A DNA stretch of 60,339 bases, taken from CAZAIO01 sp964485235 (lineage in GTDB: Bacteria > Chloroflexota > Dehalococcoidia > GIF9 > UBA5629). Positions 45,255 to 53,432 of the stretch are shown in pieces. The DNA lies in NCBI GenBank assembly GCA_964485235.1, contig CAZAIO010000002.1:1-60339 (forward strand), given 5' to 3'. The notes below the pieces were generated by a model, which saw only the letters and a program-made list of their open reading frames with translations, was not told the DNA's origin and did not search any database. The position numbers and the translations under genes are program-made. How positions within the stretch are numbered: the first letter of the stretch is position 1; the number at the start of each line of letters is the position of its first letter.

Positions 45255-45954
45255 CACAGGTCTCCTCCGGTATTCCTTAGTATAGATGCCTGTATTTTAC
45301 ATACGGGCAATACTCACAATATAAATGATTAATAATGACCAGGTAAGATATCGTACAAATAAAAAATAAATGCTTGCTTCCGGCGTTTTCTATTGTATCA
45401 TGTTCGCTCAGGTATAACATACTATAATTGTTATCAGGATAGGTAGAAATACCTGTTAAACATCATTGCGGCAGGTGATTTGCACCGAAAAAAATAAGCA
45501 TACCTGCGGAAGTCATTTTGCTAATATTATGTTATTCTGCGATAATGTGTGGAATAGGCTTTTAACTTGCTGAATATAAAACCGCTGATGATATTTAATC
45601 CCTTTCCAATAGAAGCATGACCTGTTAAAAACCGGTCAGGTAGTGCGGACAGGACCTTCAACCGGTATCCATCAGTGTATTGAGATCTCTTTCAAAAATA
45701 CAATGGTTTTATCTTGCTACATGTGCAGCCTTCTTCACAACGGAACTCAATGCGTTAAAGAGACCGTTCTGAATGTAAACGATAGTTTTGTCCTGTATAA
45801 GTTTACGGATGAACGGAAGCGGTTCTTACAGGAAACGGATTTTGTTCAGATAGTGAAAAATATATACTAAGGAGGTCTTTATCGTAAACAACGTTAACCC
45901 GGGCACACACAGGTAAATGTCATATTTTCTGATAACTAGGAGGAAATTATATCC
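45255..45954. other. 700 bp divergent region with a shared element and an uncertain small ORF
   Basis: Lies between the kinase (minus) and the acetate permease (plus). It carries the third copy of the MFS upstream element (45462-45484), which here overlaps GCAGGT (45471-45476)/ACCTGC (45502-45507). A possible small gene at 45721-45870 is listed separately. Confidence 0.5.
45721..45870 (+). CDS. Possible 49-residue CooT-like protein
   Basis: The frame opens upstream (45643) but the ATG at 45721 gives a product starting MCSLLHNGTQC and ending KEIVKNIY-like (TDFVQIVKNIY). The Met-Cys start, a DG/NG turn, and a final acidic strand recall CooT nickel-binding proteins, where Cys2 is the ligand. 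No ribosome site. Weak evidence. Confidence 0.3.
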   Translation: MCSLLHNGTQCVKETVLNVNDSFVLYKFTDERKRFLQETDFVQIVKNIY

Positions 45955-46551
45955 ATGCAAGAACACCAAGATATTACGCGATCAATAAAAGATACTACGT
46001 CCAATCCGGCTGCTCTGGGACTTATAGCCTTTGGTATGACCACTGTCCTTCTCAATTTGCATAATGCCGGAATTTTTACACTCGGGACCATGATCCTGGC
46101 AATGGGCATTTTTTACGGAGGAATTGCCCAGGTTATTGCCGGTATTATGGAATGGAAAAAAGGCAATACGTTCGGCACCACAGCTTTTACTTCATACGGA
46201 CTTTTCTGGCTTTCATTTGTAGGCCTGCTTGTGATGCCTTTAATGGGAATAGAAATGCCCAATGAGACCGGCGCAATAGTTGCCTATCTCATTATGTGGG
46301 GACTGTTTACCGGGTTGATGTATATCGGCACGTTAAAGATAAACAGAGCGCTTCAGGTCATATTCTTTTCATTAACAGTCCTTTTCTTCCTTCTTGCAAT
46401 TGGCGATGCTACCGGAAGTGCCGTTATTAAAACAATTGCCGGTTGGGAAGGAATCTTCTGCGGTGCATCGGCTATTTACACCGGTATTGCACAGGTATGG
46501 AACGATGTATACGGGAGAACCGTTCTTCCGATAGGGCCTGTAGTAAAATAA
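45955..46551 (+). CDS. satP: Acetate/succinate:proton symporter, SatP/YaaH (GPR1/FUN34) family
   Basis: 198 residues with six membrane helices. The family motif NPAALGLIAFGMTT (canonical NPAPLGL) and a GIAQVIAGI..WKKGNTFG segment are clear. The carrier moves acetate or succinate with protons, which fits an acid-fermenting or acid-using anaerobe. GGAGG lies 11 bases before the ATG. A large inverted repeat follows the stop. Confidence 0.9.
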   Translation: MQEHQDITRSIKDTTSNPAALGLIAFGMTTVLLNLHNAGIFTLGTMILAMGIFYGGIAQVIAGIMEWKKGNTFGTTAFTSYGLFWLSFVGLLVMPLMGIEMPNETGAIVAYLIMWGLFTGLMYIGTLKINRALQVIFFSLTVLFFLLAIGDATGSAVIKTIAGWEGIFCGASAIYTGIAQVWNDVYGRTVLPIGPVVK

Positions 46552-46947
46552 CCTTAGACAATAATTACAAAAGCAAGTTAATTTATTATTTAGAAAATTT
46601 AAGCTGTACATATCGAACGATATTTCATTAGTTGGCAACAAGTAATTGATTCGTGATCGGGTTTCAGTAAAGGCGGTATGTACAGCTTATTTATTGTTTT
46701 ACTTATCCCGAAGAACCTTACATATTCAACGCTATCATCTGTGAAGATTATCCGCTTTTGTTAGTTGAAAGGGCTTTCCTGACAACCTGCATTCCGAACG
46801 TCTATCGGTTACACCGTGGCTTACTTTATCGATAACCTTTCTTTAATAATTGTCCGGGCTTGCCTCAAAGGTAGAAGTGCGGGTAAACTATGAAGCGTAA
46901 AAAACACACATTATCAAACGTTTTATTGTTAATTGGAGGCTATTGTA
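46552..46947. other. 396 bp with a 13-bp inverted repeat
   Basis: TAAGCTGTACATA (46600-46612) pairs perfectly with TATGTACAGCTTA (46677-46689) around a 64-base loop that has its own weak stems. It lies 48 bases after the permease. No protein gene seen. Confidence 0.5.
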
Positions 46948-47715
46948 GTGAACAAAACTATTCTTTATGAGCAGACCGGCGGCATAGCTATTATATCGCT
47001 TAGCCGACCGGATGTTGGTAATGCAATCAACTCGACGATGGTCGGTGAGCTATCGAGTATCTGTGCTGAAATAAGTTCAAATGATGAAATTAAGGCTGTT
47101 ATCATTACCGGAGCCGGTAACAAAAGTTTCTGCAAAGGAATAGACTCTGAAGAGCTCGATCAACTGAATGAAAAACTGGAAAAGGGTTTTCTTTCTATAG
47201 CTGCACCTGTTGCGGCGCTCAAATGTCCTACCATTGCCGCAATTAACGGTGACGCATTTGACCAGGGACTGGAGTTGGCGCTTGCGTGTGATATCAGGAT
47301 TGCTGCTTCCGGCGCCTGTTTTGGTGTACACCATATCGGACAGGGTTATATACCGTGGGATGGTGCAACACAGAGGTTGCCAAGGGTTGTAGGTATAACA
47401 CGGGCAATGGAAATGGTTTTAACCGGAAGGGAGATCGAAGCGAAAGAGGCATTGGAGGCCGGTCTTATAACCACTGTAGTCGATGCCCAGGAACTGGAGA
47501 CAAAAGCCGGAGAGATGGCAAAGGCAATGACTGCCAAATCGCCGTTATCTTTGAGTTTCGCCAAAGAAGCGATCAATAGCGGAATGGACCTCACTCTGGA
47601 CCAGGGACTCAGGCTGGAAGCTGATCTCTATTTTCTGTTACATACGACCAAAGACCGTACGGAAGGCATTACCGCATTTATCGATAAAAGAGAGCCAAAA
47701 TTCAAGGGAGAATAA
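46948..47715 (+). CDS. Crotonase (enoyl-CoA hydratase/isomerase family) with an altered active site
   Basis: 255 residues from GTG 46948, set by GGAGG eight bases upstream; a TTG at 46933 lies inside that ribosome site. Oxyanion-hole segments (SFCKGID, INGDAFDQGLELALACDIR) are present. The first catalytic Glu of hydratases, in the PE motif, is replaced by His (FGVHHIGQG), while the second (AMEMVLTG) is kept. That argues for isomerase, thioesterase or ring-hydrolase chemistry in place of standard hydration. Followed after 19 bases by the second crotonase. Confidence 0.85.
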   Translation: MNKTILYEQTGGIAIISLSRPDVGNAINSTMVGELSSICAEISSNDEIKAVIITGAGNKSFCKGIDSEELDQLNEKLEKGFLSIAAPVAALKCPTIAAINGDAFDQGLELALACDIRIAASGACFGVHHIGQGYIPWDGATQRLPRVVGITRAMEMVLTGREIEAKEALEAGLITTVVDAQELETKAGEMAKAMTAKSPLSLSFAKEAINSGMDLTLDQGLRLEADLYFLLHTTKDRTEGITAFIDKREPKFKGE

Positions 47716-47734
47716 AAGTATTAACGGAAGAAAA

Positions 47735-48472
47735 ATGAGTGACTTTGAAACAATACTATATGAAAAAACGAACAATATTGCCCATATAACGCTCAACCGC
47801 CCCAAGGCTTTAAATGCGTACAATATAAAAATGAGAGATGAACTGTATCACGTTCTGGGCGCTGTCAGTGCAGATGATGAAGTAAAAGTCGTGCTGTTAA
47901 AAGGGGCTGGTGAGAAGGCATTCTGTGCCGGAGCTGATTTAACCGAATTTCTTACGGCTCCATCGCCGATCATAGCACGCAAGGTCCGGTGGGAGCGCGA
48001 TATATGGGGAGTCTTCCTCAGTGTTCCGCAGCCCATTATTGCAGCACTTCATGGTTATGTACTTGGTTCCGGGGTTGAAATGGCGCTTTGTAGTGATTTA
48101 CGTCTGGCTTCAGAGAACGTCAAGTTCGGTTTGCCGGAAATGGTACTGGGGATTATTCCTGCTGCCGGAGCAACGCAAACGCTGCCGAGAAAGATCGGGC
48201 GTGCAAGGGCGCTGGAAATGCTGCTTACCGGGCGCTGGATCGATTCCGGGGAAGCATACAGGAACGGGCTGGTAAATCGTGTTGTGCCGGGTGAGAAACT
48301 TCTCCCGCTGGCGGAAGAAATGGCGCAACAAATCGCGTCTTTCAGTCCTGTTGCGGTCAGAAATGCCAAGCGGGCACTTGTGCGCGGGACAAATATACCT
48401 CTTGCCGAAGGGCTGAAGATGGAGCGAAGGCTTTCCAGTCTTGTGATGAAGAATTCTCTGAGAAGTACGTAA
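47735..48472 (+). CDS. Enoyl-CoA hydratase (crotonase)
   Basis: 245 residues. Oxyanion hole AFCAGADL and HGYVLGSGVEMALCSDLR, both catalytic glutamates in LPEMVLGIIP and ALEMLLTG. A standard enoyl-CoA hydratase with all catalytic parts intact. In the same operon as the altered crotonase before it and probably upstream of the acyl-CoA synthetase. Confidence 0.9.
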   Translation: MSDFETILYEKTNNIAHITLNRPKALNAYNIKMRDELYHVLGAVSADDEVKVVLLKGAGEKAFCAGADLTEFLTAPSPIIARKVRWERDIWGVFLSVPQPIIAALHGYVLGSGVEMALCSDLRLASENVKFGLPEMVLGIIPAAGATQTLPRKIGRARALEMLLTGRWIDSGEAYRNGLVNRVVPGEKLLPLAEEMAQQIASFSPVAVRNAKRALVRGTNIPLAEGLKMERRLSSLVMKNSLRST

Positions 48473-48937
48473 TAGTGATAGTCTGTGTGGTATTATAGTT
48501 CCGGCTTTATAGGACGGGATAGAATTCCGCGGATTATTTAATTACAACGTTATATAGTGTTTTTAATAGATATATTTTTTAATATACCTTGCCCATAAAC
48601 GTGGAGTTATTTTTCTAAACTATAAAAAAGGGATAGAATATATACCGGTGTGATATTAAGAGCTAATAATCGGCTTCTCGCTTGTTATCAAGCGAACATC
48701 TCTTTTTATTGCACGCATAGTAGCTAATACCTGCTATTTTAAATACACTGAATGCCAGGTTGACTGACAGATGAATCTGACGGGATACACTCCAAATTTT
48801 TTGTTCGTTTCCGTGATGAAACGGGGTTTTTTTCTATCTACAACTATCATTATCCGGATGATCGATCATTTGATACCTCAGGTTACCGGTCATATTGACC
48901 ATAGAATATTAAACAATCATTTATAGAGGGGAGATAA
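48473..48937. other. 465 bp leader of the acyl-CoA synthetase with two hairpins
   Basis: CGCTTG-TTAT-CAAGCG (48679-48694) is followed by a T-rich stretch, and CGTTTC (48806-48811)/GAAACG (48818-48823) by a T-run. CAGATGAATCTG also folds at about 48767. No small gene seen. Either stacked terminators after the crotonases or a structured leader. Confidence 0.45.
48806..48833 (+). terminator. Terminator-like hairpin upstream of the acyl-CoA synthetase
   Basis: CGTTTC-CGTGAT-GAAACG then GGGTTTTTTT, 105 bases before the start of the next gene. Could end the crotonase transcript or attenuate the downstream one. Confidence 0.5.
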
Positions 48938-50497
48938 ATGAACACGACTGATTTTCTTAGTATAGCTGCGGCTATATGTCCTGACCGTAATGCAATAATT
49001 TTCGAGGGGAAGCGGTATACCTATTCCATGTTCGCTGATAGAGTGAACCGGATGAGCAATGTTTTACAAAAGCTTGGTGTGGAGAAGGGTGATAGGGTCG
49101 CAATGTTTCAGGTCAATTGCCCGGAATGTTTGGAGACCTATTTTGCCACCGCAAAGCTTGGGGTCATCTATGTTCCTCTTAACTTCAGGGCGAAAGCAGA
49201 AGAATTACAATACATGCTTGAACACTCTGAGGCAAAAGTACTTCTCATGGGCAACCGGTATATTGATATGGTGAAATCAATTAAGCCGAACCTGTCGAAG
49301 CTCGAACACATGATAACACTCGATTCGAAAGCAGATGGTATACAGTTTTACGGAGATCTAATAGATTCAGCATCGTCCGAGGAGATATATGTCGATATAG
49401 CGGATGACGATGTCACCATTCTAATGTATACGTCCGGTACCACCGGGCGTCCCAAAGGCGTCCCGCTACGCCATAACGGCTTTATCAGCTACGTGCTGGA
49501 GAACGTCGAACCTGCCAATCCGGACATAGAAGAGACCAATATACTCACTGTTCCGCTCTACCATGTAGCGGGTATCCAGGCGATGATGGCGGCGATATAT
49601 GGAGGCAGGACCCTGGCTTTAATGCGACAGTTCGAGACTAAAGAATGGATGGAAACGGTACAGAATGAAAAAGCTAACCGTGCCATGCTCGTTCCAACCA
49701 TGCTGAAATACATTGTCGATACTCCTGACTTCAGCAAATATGACCTGACAAGTATGAAGGTCATTACCTATGGTGCAGCGCCGATGCCTTTTGAAGTAAT
49801 CAGCAAAGCTATGAAGATGCTGCCCAAGGTGAAATTTATTAATGCCTTCGGCCAGACTGAAACTGCTTCAACCATCACATCGCTTGGTCCCGACGATCAT
49901 GTGATCGAAGGTACGGAAGAAGAAAAAGAAAAGAAATTGAAACGACTTACCTCATCTATCGGAAAACCGTTACCGGATGTTCAGGTAAAGATACTTGGTG
50001 AAGATGGAAAAGAATTGCCGCGAGGAGAGACCGGTGATATCGTCGCCAAAGGATCGCGTATAATGACCGGTTACTGGAACGACGAACAGAAAACGGAACA
50101 GGCGTTTACAAAAGACGGCTGGTTAATCACCGGAGACAGGGGCTGGCAAGATGAAGACGGATATATTTATCTTGCCGGACGAGGCGACGACCTTATCATC
50201 AGGGGCGGCGAAAATATCTCACCGGATGAACTTGCGAATGTGATTGACTCTTATGCCAAAGTTGAGGAGTCTGCGGTTATTGCTGTACCCGATGATGAAT
50301 GGGGACAGGTACCGCGTGCAATCGTTGTATTGAAACAGGGTGAACAGGCGACTGCCGATGATCTTAAGCAACACTGCCGTGCCAAACTGGCAAGCTTTAA
50401 ATGCCCTACATCATATGTATTCATCGATAAATTGCCGCGCAATCCGATGGGTAAAATACTGATGAAGGACCTCCGGGCAAAATACGGTCAGCCATAA
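48938..50497 (+). CDS. Acyl-CoA synthetase (AMP-forming)
   Basis: 519 residues, ANL superfamily. P-loop-like YTSGTTGRPKG (~165-175), A4-A8 motifs GAAPMP, NAFGQTE, GYWNDEQKT, TGDRGWQDEDGYIYLAGR and catalytic Lys in NPMGKILMKD near the C-terminus. Activates a carboxylic acid (fatty, benzoic or related) to its CoA ester. GAGGGG lies 7 bases before the ATG. In a catabolic cluster with CoA-transferases and crotonases. Confidence 0.9.
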   Translation: MNTTDFLSIAAAICPDRNAIIFEGKRYTYSMFADRVNRMSNVLQKLGVEKGDRVAMFQVNCPECLETYFATAKLGVIYVPLNFRAKAEELQYMLEHSEAKVLLMGNRYIDMVKSIKPNLSKLEHMITLDSKADGIQFYGDLIDSASSEEIYVDIADDDVTILMYTSGTTGRPKGVPLRHNGFISYVLENVEPANPDIEETNILTVPLYHVAGIQAMMAAIYGGRTLALMRQFETKEWMETVQNEKANRAMLVPTMLKYIVDTPDFSKYDLTSMKVITYGAAPMPFEVISKAMKMLPKVKFINAFGQTETASTITSLGPDDHVIEGTEEEKEKKLKRLTSSIGKPLPDVQVKILGEDGKELPRGETGDIVAKGSRIMTGYWNDEQKTEQAFTKDGWLITGDRGWQDEDGYIYLAGRGDDLIIRGGENISPDELANVIDSYAKVEESAVIAVPDDEWGQVPRAIVVLKQGEQATADDLKQHCRAKLASFKCPTSYVFIDKLPRNPMGKILMKDLRAKYGQP

Positions 50498-50549
50498 TTT
50501 TTAAAATAGAGTACTTTGAGATAAAATACAGTAGGAGGATCGATAAGGT

Positions 50550-50669
50550 ATGGCTAACGAAATCGGAAAACGGTATGTATGTAAAAAATGTGGAGCGGAG
50601 TTCATCGTAACCAAAGCCGGTGCAGGCTCCTTAGCATGCTGCGGTCAACCAATGGAACTCAAAAAATAA
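50550..50669 (+). CDS. Desulforedoxin-like peptide 1
   Basis: 39 residues starting at ATG 50550 (GTAGGAGG upstream). CKKCGAEFIV..ACCGQPM is the C-x2-C...CC iron site of desulforedoxin and the desulfoferrodoxin N-terminal domain. A free iron-sulfur-like Fe(Cys)4 redox protein, 53 bases after the acyl-CoA synthetase. Confidence 0.8.
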   Translation: MANEIGKRYVCKKCGAEFIVTKAGAGSLACCGQPMELKK

Positions 50670-50703
50670 CCAGATACACCCATATTTATAAGGAGACGGT
50701 TTC

Positions 50704-50844
50704 ATGAATCAATTAGGCAAACGATACAAATGCCAGGTATGCGGTACGGAAGTGCTGTGTACAAAAGCCGGCGAAGGTGCAGTAATTTGCTGCAATAAGG
50801 AAATGGAAACTCAAGAACCGAGACCGTTACCTTCGTCTGATTAA
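50704..50844 (+). CDS. Desulforedoxin-like peptide 2
   Basis: 46 residues from ATG 50704 with AAGGAG upstream. CQVCGTEVLCTKAGEGAVICC keeps the Fe(Cys)4 pattern C-x2-C...CC and adds a C-terminal tail (EPRPLPSSD). Tandem paralogue of the peptide 34 bases upstream. Confidence 0.8.
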   Translation: MNQLGKRYKCQVCGTEVLCTKAGEGAVICCNKEMETQEPRPLPSSD

Positions 50845-50881
50845 TTCCCAAAGAGAAGGTCTCTATCGTTATTAGTTCCGA

Positions 50882-50922
50882 CTGGCTTGATAAAAGAAAC
50901 ACCGACTGTTTTATCAAGCCAG
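50882..50922. repeat. 14-bp perfect inverted repeat
   Basis: CTGGCTTGATAAAA (50882-50895) and TTTTATCAAGCCAG (50909-50922) with a 13-base loop. No T-run follows, so it is an imperfect terminator; an RNA-processing or stabilising hairpin behind the two small redox peptide genes is also possible. Confidence 0.6.
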
Positions 50923-51023
50923 CATTTCGGATAAAATGCAGTACATAGGTATATTATTATGGCGAACGGGCTGATTATTATCGGCCGCAAAATATTTGTA
51001 ACATTGCTCTTTATTTAATTTCA

Positions 51024-52232
51024 ATGGGCGGAAAAGAGATCCCGCTACTTCCAATTCGCATTCTGGACCTGACTGATGAACCTGCTTCGTTTTGTTCCAG
51101 ATTGCTTGCCCGCTTTGGCGCTGACGTCATCAAGATAGAAAAGCCCGGCGGCAGCCGTTCACGAAATATCGGACCTTTTTATGAATCTGCTCGTCCGCCG
51201 GAAAACAGCCTGTTTTTCTGGTACCATAATGCGGATAAAAAGGGCATTACCCTGAACCTGGAATATGACAGGGGCAAGGATATCTTTCGAAAGCTTGTGG
51301 TTACGGCAGATGTGATTGTCGAGTCTTTTCCTTCCGGATATCTTGAACGCCTGGGCCTGCATTATGATGTGTTAAAACAGGTCAATCCCGGCATTATACT
51401 GGCATCGGTTACCGGGTTCGGGCAAAGTGGTCCATATAAAAACTACAAGTCCTGCGACCTGGTTTCGCAGGCAATGGGCGGGCAAATGTCCCTCTGCGGC
51501 AGCCCGGACCAACCGCCTCTCCGGTTATACGGGCAACAGTCTTATTACATCAACTCGCTTGTTGCTGCCGTCGGTATTCAAATTGCCCTTTTTCAACGAC
51601 GGATTACAGGGTACGGGCAGCAGGTAGACATATCTTCGCAGGAAGCAGTGTCTTCAACTCTCGAATATATGCTGGCAGGTTATTTTGTCGATGAAATCAT
51701 ACCGGTCAGGAGCGGAAATGTAAGTTGGAACGGATCGGCAGCCGTATTTCCATGTCGTGACGGGTTTATTTTTATAACATTCGGCAGGGAATGGAGTACG
51801 TTGATGGAACTGCTTGAGAGCGAACACATGGCAGACGAACTTACGGAATCCGATTGGCAGGATGAGGAATACAGGATTGCTCACGTGGAACGCATTGTTG
51901 AAGTAATTATGAAATGGACAATGTCTCATACCGTTGCCGACTTGTTCGAACTGGGACAGCTTATGAGTTTTCCCTGGGCACCAGTAAGTACGCCGGATGA
52001 AGTATTCCACAGTCCTCACCTTCGCGAACGTGGTTTCTTTGTTGACGTAGAACATACTGAGTTAAAGCGTTCTTTTCCCTATCCGGGAGAACCGTGGAGA
52101 TTTAGCGGTGTTGAACCTGTGAATACAGTACGCGCTCCGTTTAAGGGTGAACATAATTACGCGATTTATCATGATGAGCTCGGAATATCCGGGAAGGAGA
52201 TTGAAAAGCTTGCTGAAGATAATGTCATTTAA
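51024..52232 (+). CDS. Class III (CaiB/BaiF/formyl-CoA transferase family) CoA-transferase 1
   Basis: 402 residues. N-terminal RILDLTDEPASFCSRLLARF, GADVIKIEKPGGSRSR, KKGITLNLEYDRGKD; the catalytic Asp is expected in NYKSCDLVSQAMGG. These enzymes move CoA between carboxylic acids. Followed at 12 bases by a second member, so the two may act as a pair or heterodimer as in (E)-succinylbenzylsuccinate CoA-transferase BbsEF. No ribosome site at the chosen ATG. Confidence 0.85.
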   Translation: MGGKEIPLLPIRILDLTDEPASFCSRLLARFGADVIKIEKPGGSRSRNIGPFYESARPPENSLFFWYHNADKKGITLNLEYDRGKDIFRKLVVTADVIVESFPSGYLERLGLHYDVLKQVNPGIILASVTGFGQSGPYKNYKSCDLVSQAMGGQMSLCGSPDQPPLRLYGQQSYYINSLVAAVGIQIALFQRRITGYGQQVDISSQEAVSSTLEYMLAGYFVDEIIPVRSGNVSWNGSAAVFPCRDGFIFITFGREWSTLMELLESEHMADELTESDWQDEEYRIAHVERIVEVIMKWTMSHTVADLFELGQLMSFPWAPVSTPDEVFHSPHLRERGFFVDVEHTELKRSFPYPGEPWRFSGVEPVNTVRAPFKGEHNYAIYHDELGISGKEIEKLAEDNVI

Positions 52233-52244
52233 ATGTGAGGTGCC

Positions 52245-53432
52245 ATGCCAGGCGGTGTATTAAAAGGGATCAGGATTCTCGATTTTACCTGGATTCTGGC
52301 TGGTCCGTATGCCACACGTATGCTGGCCGATTTCGGTGCTGAGGTAATCAAGGTTCAATCGAAGAAAGTATCGACCGGAACGGAAGATAATAATACGGGC
52401 TATTTCAATGCATGGAACCGCAATAAGCTCGGCATTACTCTGGATATGAGCCGTCCGGAAGCGCGAGAGCTGGCGCTTGGGCTGGTCGGTATAAGCGATG
52501 TGGTTATACAGAATTTTGCACCGCGCATAATGGATAACTGGGGGCTCACGTATGAGAGTTTGTGCAAAGCCCGGCAGGATATCATAATGGTTAACCTGTC
52601 CGGAATGGGAAAGACAGGACCATGGTGTGACTATGTCGCGCTGGCGCATACGATCCATGCCCTCTCAGGGCTGACATATTTATCCTCGTATAATAAAAAT
52701 ACTCCGGCCGGAATAGGGTTTGCATATTCTGATATTGTTGCCGGACTTTTTACTGTTCAGGCTATTCTTGCTGCCCTTGAATACAGGGCACGTACGGGAA
52801 AAGGACAGTCTGTGGAGATTTCCGAATATGAAGCCATGTGCATGTTGACGGGGACGAGTCTTATGGACTACTCGATCAACGGGAAAGCGGCGTTGCCCGA
52901 CGGTAACAGCCCCTCAGGCGAACAGGCAGCCCCGCATGGTTGTTTCAAATGCAAGGGGAATGATAGATGGTGTGTGATCGCAGTATATACTGACGAGGAA
53001 TGGGAAGCGCTCTGCGGTGCGATGGGCGCACCTTCCTGGATAGCACGGCCTGAGTTTTCAACGTTATCGCAGCGAATGATACACAAAACCGAATTGAACG
53101 AACTTATTGGACAATGGACTGCCGGATATAAGCCGGAAGAGATCGTTTCCTTGCTTCAGGAGAAGGGGGTCCCCGCCGGAATAGTACAGAATACTGATGA
53201 TTTGGCACACGATCCGCAGTTGAAAGCCGGGAATTTCTTTGTGAATACAGTCCATCCGGTGCTCGGCACGAGGACATCCGATGGTGTGCCGATAAAATTT
53301 TCCGGTATCAGGCCGGAATACGGGAAAGCGGCGCCGCTTCTGGGGCAGGACAATGAATACGTGTACCGGGAATTGCTGGGAATCGAAGAACGGCAATATC
53401 TGGACTATATCGAAAAGGGAGTGATCGGCTAG
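52245..53432 (+). CDS. Class III CoA-transferase 2
   Basis: 395 residues. RILDFTWILAGPYATRMLADF, GAEVIKVQSK, NRNKLGITLDMSRPEARE, NLSGMGKTGPWCDYVALAHT with the catalytic-site Asp. GAGGTG lies 4 bases before the ATG. Immediate neighbour and likely partner of the gene upstream. Convergent overlap of 4 bases with the amidohydrolase gene. Confidence 0.85.
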   Translation: MPGGVLKGIRILDFTWILAGPYATRMLADFGAEVIKVQSKKVSTGTEDNNTGYFNAWNRNKLGITLDMSRPEARELALGLVGISDVVIQNFAPRIMDNWGLTYESLCKARQDIIMVNLSGMGKTGPWCDYVALAHTIHALSGLTYLSSYNKNTPAGIGFAYSDIVAGLFTVQAILAALEYRARTGKGQSVEISEYEAMCMLTGTSLMDYSINGKAALPDGNSPSGEQAAPHGCFKCKGNDRWCVIAVYTDEEWEALCGAMGAPSWIARPEFSTLSQRMIHKTELNELIGQWTAGYKPEEIVSLLQEKGVPAGIVQNTDDLAHDPQLKAGNFFVNTVHPVLGTRTSDGVPIKFSGIRPEYGKAAPLLGQDNEYVYRELLGIEERQYLDYIEKGVIG

